From Frankiales bacterium (GTDB taxonomy: Bacteria > Actinomycetota > Actinomycetes > Mycobacteriales > Geodermatophilaceae): DNA of 33,289 nt. Under the pieces are notes generated by a model, which was not told where the DNA came from, ran no database searches, and saw only the letters and a list, made by a program, of their open reading frames with translations. The DNA lies in contig JAODNJ010000339.1 in NCBI GenBank assembly GCA_025465155.1, positions 1 through 33,289 of the forward strand, given 5' to 3'. Both the position numbers and the translations under genes were made by a program. Below, piece by piece: positions 9,241 to 15,850 of this stretch (position 1 is the first letter of the stretch; the number at the start of each line of letters is the position of its first letter).

Positions 9241-10140
9241 ATGACCGCCACCCCGCGAGTCGTCGCCTCGGGATTCACCTTTCTCGAGGGTCCCCGCTGG
9301 CATCGTGGGGCGCTCTATGTCTCGGATTTCCACAGTCGAGGCGTATACGCGGTGACCGCGGGCTCCGCCGTTGCCCAGCTCCACGTCGTCCCGGGGACCC
9401 CCTCCGGGCTCGGCTTCTCCCCCGACGATCGCCTCATGGTGGTCTCGATGACTGACAACTCGGTGCTCATCGCGGACCCGTCGTCGGGGGAACTCGCCCT
9501 CCACGCCGACCTGCGGCACCTCCAGGCGGGACCCGCGAACGACATGCTCGTCGACGGTCGGGGTCGTGCCTATATCGGTTGCGATGGCTTCAATGAAGAC
9601 GCCGGCGAGCCGATCCGGTCGGCCCCGCTGGTCTTCGTCGACACGGCCGGGAATACCTCGATAGTCGCGGATGACCTGTTCTACCCGAACGGGATGGCGC
9701 TCAGTCCGGATGGGCAGACGATGTATGTAGCCGAAACGCTTGCCGCCCGGGTATCCGCGTTTCGTGTTACGCCTAGTGGGGCCTTGGAGGATCGCAGAGT
9801 ATGGGCGACATTCGATGCCGCGCCAGCACTCGGCAGCATTGCCGACGCTATCGAGGAACTGGCCATACTGCCCGACGGATTGGCTTTGGACGTCAACGGG
9901 AATTTGTGGGTTGCCGACGCGAAGGGGTGCGGAGTATCCCTCTTCTCTGAGGGGGGAGATGTGATCGATCGGGTGGCCACTGGCGAACTCGCCGTGTACG
10001 CGGTGGCACTCGGCGGCGACGATCTACGCACTCTCTTCATGTGCGCCGCCATGCCCCTATCGGCCAGGAAACCCGGCGATGTGCCGCACGCGGAACTGCT
10101 GGCCTGCCGCGTTTCTACCCCCGGAGTGCCCACATATTGA
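9241..10140 (+). CDS. SMP-30/gluconolactonase/LRE family hydrolase
   Basis: Six-bladed beta-propeller hydrolase of 299 aa. The family's divalent-metal ligands can be placed: Glu in FLEGPRW (about residue 15), Asn in GPANDML (about 100), Asn in YPNGMALSPDG (about 149) and Asp in LPDGLALD (about 216). Members hydrolyse sugar lactones and related cyclic esters in the cytoplasm; here it may open a lactone produced by an SDR or by the FAD oxidase branch. It is divergent from the IclR gene (178-bp gap) and converges with the ceramidase-like gene. The gap contains CATTATG near 9151, which resembles one operator half-site only, so control by the same regulator is uncertain. Confidence 0.9.
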   Translation: MTATPRVVASGFTFLEGPRWHRGALYVSDFHSRGVYAVTAGSAVAQLHVVPGTPSGLGFSPDDRLMVVSMTDNSVLIADPSSGELALHADLRHLQAGPANDMLVDGRGRAYIGCDGFNEDAGEPIRSAPLVFVDTAGNTSIVADDLFYPNGMALSPDGQTMYVAETLAARVSAFRVTPSGALEDRRVWATFDAAPALGSIADAIEELAILPDGLALDVNGNLWVADAKGCGVSLFSEGGDVIDRVATGELAVYAVALGGDDLRTLFMCAAMPLSARKPGDVPHAELLACRVSTPGVPTY

Positions 10141-10196
10141 GCGCAGCTCGGTCTTCCTTCATCCAGACTGGGCGGAACACCTCGGCGGTCTCGACG

Positions 10197-11588
10197 TCAT
10201 TTATTCCCGACCGCATTGATCAATGACGTCGCGGCACGCACGAATACCTGACCCTCGCCGTCGGCCACCTGGGTATTGGTGATGCCATATGCCCAGCGCG
10301 CCTTGTCCTGATCGAGCTGATCTTCCAGCGTGTATCCCGCGATCTGACCAAGGCTTCCGTCCGGAGGGAAATAGCCGAGGTAATCGTCGCAATAGCCCAG
10401 CACGAGCGTCTGATCTCGACCGTCCTGACTGCGGGCCACGTCGAAGGCCAGATCGGAGAAGAGCTCGAACGGCGTGGCGAGAATCGTCAAGGAGCCCAGG
10501 CGCACCGCCCGCAGGGTTGTCTCCAACGGTGCCCCGCCGTGGCGCAGCAGGCCCTCGAACTCCGTGAGGGCGGCATCGACGTAGAAGTCGGGCATCGTCT
10601 GCGCCGAGTTCACCGTGTGCAGGGAACACGGCCACACCGGTGGGAGAGCCGCTACATCCGGCGTCGGCGCCGCCTCGCGGGCGAGCCGGATCGCCTCGGC
10701 CGACCAGGGGATCTGCCGGCGCTGCAGGGTGAGCGGTGCCGCTCCCCAGTCCAGGTCGACGTTCGCCGAGGTTCGGATCCGGGCTCGAGCGGCGACCGCT
10801 GCGCCGGCGACCTCGGCGCCGAACTGCTCCATTGCGGCGAAGCCCATGGGTTGCGGGTCTGGGTTACCGAACCAGTAGTCGAACGGAGCCATGTCGCCGG
10901 CCGCGCCCTGGAGGAACATCGCGCGGCCGCCTGCCAGGGCACCCTCGAGATGGCGCCGGATCGAGCCGGGGAAATCCGCCGTCCAGTCGGTGGTGTGGCC
11001 GCCGACGGTCAGCGCGTGGCAGGCCAAGGACAGGACGGTCAGGATCGGTGAGCCGTCCTCGGCATCGATGCGGATCACCGTGACCCGGTCGTCGACAGGG
11101 TGCTCAGGCCAGACGCGGTTGACTGCCAGGCCAGCGACGGCGACGCAGCCGATGCCGATCCTCGCCGGCCGAGTCGTCCGGTGCGCTGCCTCGATGCAGG
11201 CGACCACCCGATCGATCACGGACTCGCCCCAGTTCCGCAGGGGGCTGCCCTCGGGTGCGGGGTCCAACGGCCAGGCCGGCGCCGAATGGTTGTGGGACGC
11301 GTTGACGATGATGGCGTCTGCAGGAATACCGGTCCGCTGCGACGCGCGGCCTCGGACCGCGGCCGAGAAGGCCGCATCCACGGCGACCAGATCAAGGCTG
11401 ACCAAGGCCAGTTGGGTTCCCGATCGCTCGATGACGAGCGCATCGGCCATCAGTTCGTCGTTGACGCCGGTGGCCGTGGAGCTCCGCAGCCGCCAGGTGC
11501 CCAGGACACCCAACGGCGGGGTGATCACCGACCGCGCGGTGCCCACGTGCACAGACGCGCTCGCGGACGGCGAGAGGCTGTCACTCAT
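10197..11588 (-). CDS. Neutral/alkaline ceramidase-like amidohydrolase
   Basis: Protein of 463 aa matching the N-terminal catalytic domain of neutral/alkaline non-lysosomal ceramidases. Visible are the metal-binding HNH in NASHNHSAP (His99, His101), ACHALTVGG with a further His, FLQGAAGDMAP, and near the end GYCDDYLGYFP, equivalent to the GYxxxYxGYxP block of that family. There is no signal peptide and no C-terminal Ig-like domain, unlike secreted bacterial ceramidases, so it probably acts in the cytoplasm on a small amide. The start is the ATG at 11588 (MSDSLSPS), overlapping the upstream SDR stop by 8 nt; the frame is open to 11684. Last gene of the oxidase operon. Substrate unknown; sphingolipid cleavage should not be assumed. 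Confidence 0.8.
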   Translation of the reverse strand: MSDSLSPSASASVHVGTARSVITPPLGVLGTWRLRSSTATGVNDELMADALVIERSGTQLALVSLDLVAVDAAFSAAVRGRASQRTGIPADAIIVNASHNHSAPAWPLDPAPEGSPLRNWGESVIDRVVACIEAAHRTTRPARIGIGCVAVAGLAVNRVWPEHPVDDRVTVIRIDAEDGSPILTVLSLACHALTVGGHTTDWTADFPGSIRRHLEGALAGGRAMFLQGAAGDMAPFDYWFGNPDPQPMGFAAMEQFGAEVAGAAVAARARIRTSANVDLDWGAAPLTLQRRQIPWSAEAIRLAREAAPTPDVAALPPVWPCSLHTVNSAQTMPDFYVDAALTEFEGLLRHGGAPLETTLRAVRLGSLTILATPFELFSDLAFDVARSQDGRDQTLVLGYCDDYLGYFPPDGSLGQIAGYTLEDQLDQDKARWAYGITNTQVADGEGQVFVRAATSLINAVGNK

Positions 11589-12345
11589 CGACCCATCCGT
11601 TCGCCATCCACCCACCGTCGACGACGAAGAAGGAGCCCGTCGTGAAGCCGGACAGCTCGGGGTCCGCCAGGAATGCCACCGCATTGGCCACCTCGTTGGG
11701 CCGTCCGAGCCGCCCCACCGGAGTGCCCTGGAGGTAGAGATCCTCGCGGGAGGAGCCTTCCTCGATGGCGCGCGCCACCAGGTCCGTCTTGATCACCCCC
11801 GGACCGATCGCGTTCACCCTGACCCCGTGCGGCGCCCATTCGACGGCGAGCACCTCGGTCATGCTCACGACGGCGGCTTTGGACGCGCAGTAGGCGAGCC
11901 GCCGGGGCCATGAGGACCGAGCGTTGATCGACGCGATGTTGACGATCGCACCCGCGCCCGCCTCGATCATCTGCCGGCCGTAGACCTGCGAGCAGTGGAA
12001 CACCCCCGTCGTGTTGACGGCGAGCGTGCGGTCCCACTCGTCGACGGAGAACGATTCGGACGGGCCGATCGGGTTGATGCCGGCGTTGTTCACCAGGACG
12101 TCCACGCTGGCGAATTCGTCGAAGACCGCCGCGGCGGCACGCTCGACGGAGTTCCGGTCCGACACATCACACTGGATCCCGAGGGCGGCATCGCCCAGCT
12201 CATCGGCCGCGGCGGCCACCGTGGCGGCATCCACGTCCAGAACCGCCACTCGGGCGCCGTCGGCCAGAAATCGCTCGGCGATCGCGCGACCGAGGCCACG
12301 CGCACCTCCGGTGACCACACAGGTGCGGCCGTCGAAGCCGCTCAT
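11581..12345 (-). CDS. Short-chain dehydrogenase/reductase (classical SDR)
   Basis: Classical SDR of 254 aa. It shows TGGARGLG (residues 12-19), an acidic residue ending beta-2 (VLDVD, Asp37) that favours NAD(H), NNAG (86-89), active-site Ser139 in NIASI, and Tyr152/Lys156 in YCASK. The VNAIGPGVIKTD block and FFVVDGGW end are typical. The start at 12345 (MSGFDGRT) overlaps the RidA-VOC stop by 4 nt (ATGA), so the two are translationally coupled; the frame is open upstream to 12543 but that overlaps the neighbour. It is the second SDR of the cluster, in the oxidase operon. A dehydrogenase step on a hydroxylated intermediate is inferred. Confidence 0.93.
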   Translation of the reverse strand: MSGFDGRTCVVTGGARGLGRAIAERFLADGARVAVLDVDAATVAAAADELGDAALGIQCDVSDRNSVERAAAAVFDEFASVDVLVNNAGINPIGPSESFSVDEWDRTLAVNTTGVFHCSQVYGRQMIEAGAGAIVNIASINARSSWPRRLAYCASKAAVVSMTEVLAVEWAPHGVRVNAIGPGVIKTDLVARAIEEGSSREDLYLQGTPVGRLGRPNEVANAVAFLADPELSGFTTGSFFVVDGGWMANGWVDE

Positions 12346-13244
12346 CGCGCGTCGCTCCGAGCCTGGAAGAGTTCGATCGTGATGCCATCGGGGTCTCGGA
12401 AGTAGAGTCCCCGCCCGCCGCGATTGGCGCCGGTGTCGACGAGCACCGGCTCGGGCACCTCGACTCCCGCCTGCTTCACCGAGGTCAGCACGGCATCGAT
12501 GTCCGAGACACCGAAGCAGACGTGGGAGATCCCACGGTCCCACGGACGGCGCGGCGCGACCTGGTCGTCGACTCCGAGGTACTCGAACAGTTCCAGTCGG
12601 TGCCCGCTGCCGGCAAAGCCCAACTGGGCCATCTTCACGTGCGCGCCGGGAAGACCCACGATCTCCGCGAGATACCCGCCCTGCTTCTCCTGCACGTAAT
12701 CCACCTGCATCCCGAGGGCGTCTCGGTAGAACGCGAGCGAGGCATCCAACGAGGCCACCGTGAAGCTGGTGTGGTCGAACCTGGTGGGAGCCGGTGTCGA
12801 GATCGCCTGCGTCTCGCTGGTCGCAGCCGATCCGGCGACGGCAGTGGCCTCGATCTCGACCAGCAGGTCGGGGTGCAGCAGCGCGGCACCCCCCACGCAG
12901 CTGCTCACCGGGACGGTGGCGCCGAACACTTCGTCGTGAGCCTGGCCCGCCTGACGCCAGGTGGATATGTCGGTCACGAACAGGCGAGTGCGCACCACGT
13001 CGGCCAAGGTCGCGCCGAGCTGGACCAACGACTCACTGATGATCTCGAGGCAGGCTTTGACCTGCCCGGCGACATCCCCGATCGCCACGACCTGACCGTC
13101 GGGGCCCACGGCGGTCGTTCCGCTCACCTCGATGAGGTCACCGACGCGAATCGCTCGCGAGTAGCGCATCGACGTCCCCCAGGGGGCACGGTTAGGGACC
13201 ACCTGGCGAGAGGGACCCGGGGAGGCGGCGTCGTGGTCAGTCAT
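12342..13244 (-). CDS. RidA (YjgF/YER057c/UK114)-like domain fused to a VOC/glyoxalase domain
   Basis: A 300-aa two-domain protein. Residues ~18-137 form a Rid fold (LIEVSGTTAVGPDG, VVRTRLFVTDIS, LLVEIEATAVA). Residues ~155-295 form a VOC (vicinal oxygen chelate) domain with candidate metal ligands His158, Glu221, His241 and Glu291 (FDHTSFTV, LELFEY, ISHVCFG, ITIELFQ). In canonical RidA an Arg in the PARS-type motif holds the imine substrate; here the matching stretch is PVSSCVG, so that Arg is absent and standard imine deaminase activity is doubtful. The protein sits directly behind an FAD oxidase of a family that releases imines, which still fits handling of a reactive product. ATG at 13244 overlaps the upstream hydrolase stop by 8 nt. 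Fusion architecture is seen; its job is inferred. Confidence 0.88.
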   Translation of the reverse strand: MTDHDAASPGPSRQVVPNRAPWGTSMRYSRAIRVGDLIEVSGTTAVGPDGQVVAIGDVAGQVKACLEIISESLVQLGATLADVVRTRLFVTDISTWRQAGQAHDEVFGATVPVSSCVGGAALLHPDLLVEIEATAVAGSAATSETQAISTPAPTRFDHTSFTVASLDASLAFYRDALGMQVDYVQEKQGGYLAEIVGLPGAHVKMAQLGFAGSGHRLELFEYLGVDDQVAPRRPWDRGISHVCFGVSDIDAVLTSVKQAGVEVPEPVLVDTGANRGGRGLYFRDPDGITIELFQARSDAR

Positions 13245-14220
13245 GGGGTTCTATCTCCAGGAGTCGTCGAGGGTTGTCGTACATGAGTGTTCGAACGTCG
13301 TCGTCGGTGAATCCCCGAGCTGCCAGACGATCGACGAACTGGGACGCGATGTAGTCGTAGCCGTTGCCCCCGTACAGCTGCAGGTAGGACTTGCGGCAGA
13401 CGTCCTGACTGAGCAAGACCTGCCCGATGAAGCCCCCGCTGCACAGTTCGACGAGGTGGTCGATCATCCGGTCGGCCAGCCCGGTGGGACTCGTCCGCGG
13501 GCCCCAAGTCGGTTCGCCGAGATTGTCGAATTGGACGAAGGCCCCGCGTTCGGCGATCTGGCGGTGGTAGTCCAGCCGCATCCACGCGTCGCAATGTCCG
13601 ATGGCCACGCGCGAGGGATCCACGCCCTCGCTCTCGAGGAGATCGAGGTGGACGATCCCCACGGGGCGACCGCAGCGGACCGTGTTCCGCAGGTCCGCCA
13701 CCGAGTGGGTGGAGACCCCGAGTCCGGTGAGCGCGGCAGCCCGGCCCGCGGCGCGGAACACCCGCTCCTCCTGGGCCGTGACGTAACCCTTGTGCGAACC
13801 GATCTCCCCGACGATGCCGGGCCGGATACGTTCCGGGCCCACACCGTGAGAGATCTCCTCGACGAGGATCTCGGTGAGACGCTCGACGGGCCAGGGATCG
13901 ACCTCGTTGCCGTAGTAGGGCTCGCGGTACCAGCCGCAGCCCATGACGATGTTGAGGCCGGTCCCCGTGGAGATCTGCTGCAGTCCGACGGGGTCGCGTC
14001 CGATTCCCGGGACGGTCAGGTCGACGAGCGTCCCTCGATCGACTGAGTCGGCGAATGCGGTCAGCTCGCGCCGGGCCACCACGGGGTCGTCGAGGATTCC
14101 GTCGAAGGTGTGCCGTTCGGCTGGCCACTCGAAATCGATGAACACGTGCTCGTGCGGGAGGACGAGCCCGAGGTCGTCCCCGCTGATGTCGCCGTTGACC
14201 GTCCGAACGATCGAAGTCAT
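13237..14220 (-). CDS. Phosphotriesterase-family (PTE-like) metal-dependent hydrolase
   Basis: Amidohydrolase-superfamily TIM barrel of 327 aa, in the PTE/phosphotriesterase-related group. Ligands visible in order: HEH at the end of beta-1 (His23, His25), Glu139 in GEIG at the position of the bridging carboxylate (Lys in classical PTE, Glu in several relatives), His172 in STHS, His209 in GHCD and Asp273 in SQDV. Bacterial relatives are often lactonases or esterases; true organophosphate activity is promiscuous and should not be assumed. Ribosome binding site GGGAG precedes the ATG. It lies 61 bp after the oxidase gene and overlaps the RidA-VOC gene by 8 nt, so it belongs to the same operon. 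Confidence 0.92.
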   Translation of the reverse strand: MTSIVRTVNGDISGDDLGLVLPHEHVFIDFEWPAERHTFDGILDDPVVARRELTAFADSVDRGTLVDLTVPGIGRDPVGLQQISTGTGLNIVMGCGWYREPYYGNEVDPWPVERLTEILVEEISHGVGPERIRPGIVGEIGSHKGYVTAQEERVFRAAGRAAALTGLGVSTHSVADLRNTVRCGRPVGIVHLDLLESEGVDPSRVAIGHCDAWMRLDYHRQIAERGAFVQFDNLGEPTWGPRTSPTGLADRMIDHLVELCSGGFIGQVLLSQDVCRKSYLQLYGGNGYDYIASQFVDRLAARGFTDDDVRTLMYDNPRRLLEIEPHD

Positions 14221-14281
14221 GTCCGCTCCCGCCGTCCCCCGTGCGAACGCGCGGGCGCCCCGAGACCGACCCGCCGCAGGA

Positions 14282-15586
14282 TCAACCCATCACCGTGCCG
14301 GAGCTGTCTGCGTTCAGCGCCCGCTTGCGGGAGAACGTACCGAGGCCGATCTCGAGTCCGGTGTGCTCTCCGACGATGTGCACCGGATCGCCGTCGTGGT
14401 CATGGCCACCTTCGACGCGGTCGATGAGCGCGGCCATCATCCGGCCGACGACGGGAGCATTCTTGAACTGGTTGCCGCTCGTTCCAATGGCCACGTAGAA
14501 GCCGTCGAGCTCGGTCCGGTCATAGATCGGAGTCCAGTCCTCGGTGACGTCGTAGACGCCGGCGATGCCCTTGGGTGAGTTCGGGACGGCGAGCGTGGGG
14601 AACCTGCGCGCGGCGCGCATCACCTGCGCCTCGAATTGCCGCACCCTCGGCCGGGGGTCGCACTGGTCGGGATCCTCGATCCATTCCAGCGGGTCGCACG
14701 CGGGCTCGGTGCCGCCCACGTACATCCCCCCGGGTGCCGCCCTGATGTAGGTGCCGAGGTCGAGGTCGGCGACCGAGGGGCCGAGCCGACCGTTCTCGTT
14801 GTACCCCGGGGGCGCCGGGACGTAGTGCACTTCCTGGCGCATGGGTCGGACGCTCACCGAGAAATCGGCGCCGACGCCGGCCATCTCGTTGAGCTTGCCG
14901 GACCACGGTCCGGCCGCGTTGACCACGACCGGCGCCGCGATCTCGGAGCCGTCGGACAGCACGACCCCGCTCACGCGGCCGTCCTGCCGAAGCACCTCCG
15001 TGACCTGCCGGTTGTAGAACAGCGAGGCGCCGGCCCGCTCGGCGGCGGACGCGAGGTTCTGCGCGGCCAACTGCGGGTCATCGACGAAGCCGGCTTCCGG
15101 CATGAAGACGCCGCCGAGACTCTCCGCGGCGTCCTCGAAGAATGCCTCGTCGTCGATGGCCTTCGGCGGCCAGTACTGGCCGGCGTCGATGCTCGGCACG
15201 CGCGCCTGCAGGGCCGCGGCGTCCCATCGCTCGAAGGGGATGCCCGCGCGCTCGAACAGGCCGATCAGCCGATCCGTGGGCGCGACCGGCACGTCGAGCA
15301 TCACCATGCCTGTCCGGTGGAAGGTCGCGAGGCCGGCCTCGTCGTCACCACCAAGATGATCGGCCCAGTTCTCCCAGCAGTGCTTCGCTTCCCACGACGC
15401 TGCGACGCTGTCCCACCGGGAGTAGTTGAACCGGATGATCGCGCTCGAGGCGCTCGTCGACCCCTGGCCGGCCCCGCCAGCCTTGTCGACGACCACCACA
15501 TCGAGGTGCTGCTTGGCCAACTCCAGCGCGATCGATGCTCCGATCACACCGGCGCCGACCACGACGGCGTCCGCGGATATCCGCAC
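14282..15586 (-). CDS. FAD-dependent amine/amino acid oxidase (DAO/sarcosine oxidase-type)
   Basis: Flavoprotein of 434 aa in the DAO fold. The N-terminal dinucleotide motif GAGVIG is at residues 11-16, with an acidic residue ending beta-2 (VVVVDK, Asp34). The substrate domain has GSTSASSAIIRFNYS, typical of sarcosine/dimethylglycine oxidase-type enzymes. The C-terminal flavin block is GFYVAIGTSGNQFKNAPVVGRMMA. Members oxidise C-N bonds, yielding imines or aldehydes plus H2O2 or reduced carrier. The start is GTG at 15586 (VRISADAVVVG), backed by GGGAGG about 8 nt upstream; the frame is open to 15637, inside the promoter. First gene of a five-gene operon driven by the promoter with operator B. 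Confidence 0.92.
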   Translation of the reverse strand: MRISADAVVVGAGVIGASIALELAKQHLDVVVVDKAGGAGQGSTSASSAIIRFNYSRWDSVAASWEAKHCWENWADHLGGDDEAGLATFHRTGMVMLDVPVAPTDRLIGLFERAGIPFERWDAAALQARVPSIDAGQYWPPKAIDDEAFFEDAAESLGGVFMPEAGFVDDPQLAAQNLASAAERAGASLFYNRQVTEVLRQDGRVSGVVLSDGSEIAAPVVVNAAGPWSGKLNEMAGVGADFSVSVRPMRQEVHYVPAPPGYNENGRLGPSVADLDLGTYIRAAPGGMYVGGTEPACDPLEWIEDPDQCDPRPRVRQFEAQVMRAARRFPTLAVPNSPKGIAGVYDVTEDWTPIYDRTELDGFYVAIGTSGNQFKNAPVVGRMMAALIDRVEGGHDHDGDPVHIVGEHTGLEIGLGTFSRKRALNADSSGTVMG

Positions 15587-15635
15587 GGGTGGCCTCCCTG
15601 AGGTCCTGTAGAGCGACCACGTCCGGGTCGAGCGC

Positions 15636-15681
15636 ACAGTACAAAACTTGGTTATTCTGTGTCAACGTTCACATAATGAAG
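15636..15681 (-). promoter_or_regulatory. Oxidase operon promoter with operator site B
   Basis: On the minus strand: arm CTTCATTAT (15673-15681), a 17-nt spacer holding -35 TTGACA (15660-15665), arm ATAACCAAG (15647-15655), then -10 TACTGT (15636-15641), 18 nt after the -35. The arms match at 7 of 9 paired positions. The spacer differs from that of site A by a single base. The GTG start of the oxidase lies about 50 nt downstream of the -10 box. Confidence 0.8.
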
Positions 15682-15725
15682 TCACCTCAAGATGCCGCAC
15701 CGCCTGACCGGGCATCGGTGACTTC
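15679..15725. repeat. Inverted repeat bridging operators B and C
   Basis: GAAGTCACC (15679-15687) and GGTGACTTC (15717-15725) are perfect 9-bp inverted arms. An inner pair, GATGCC and GGCATC, lies between them. The outer arms use the inner edges of operators B and C, so the two divergent sites are joined by a symmetric segment. This could be an extra protein site or a transcript hairpin in the oxidase antisense direction. Confidence 0.5.
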
Positions 15726-15767
15726 ACTATGTGGAGCTTGACGCCGGATAGTGAAGTCTCCTAGCGT
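15720..15767 (+). promoter_or_regulatory. E1 gene promoter with operator site C
   Basis: GACTTCACTAT (15720-15730) and ATAGTGAAGTC (15748-15758) are perfect 11-bp inverted arms separated by 17 nt. The spacer holds -35 TTGACG (15738-15743), and -10 TAGCGT lies at 15762-15767, again 18 nt away. It is the most symmetric of the three operators. It faces right, giving the E1 gene a leader of roughly 75 nt. The centre-to-centre distance to site B is about 75 bp. Confidence 0.8.
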
Positions 15768-15850
15768 GAGAACCGTCGACAGCAGTGCGCATCGCGCCCG
15801 TCGGCACAGGTCAGCCGATGCCTGCGGCGGACAGAACACCGAGGAGCATC

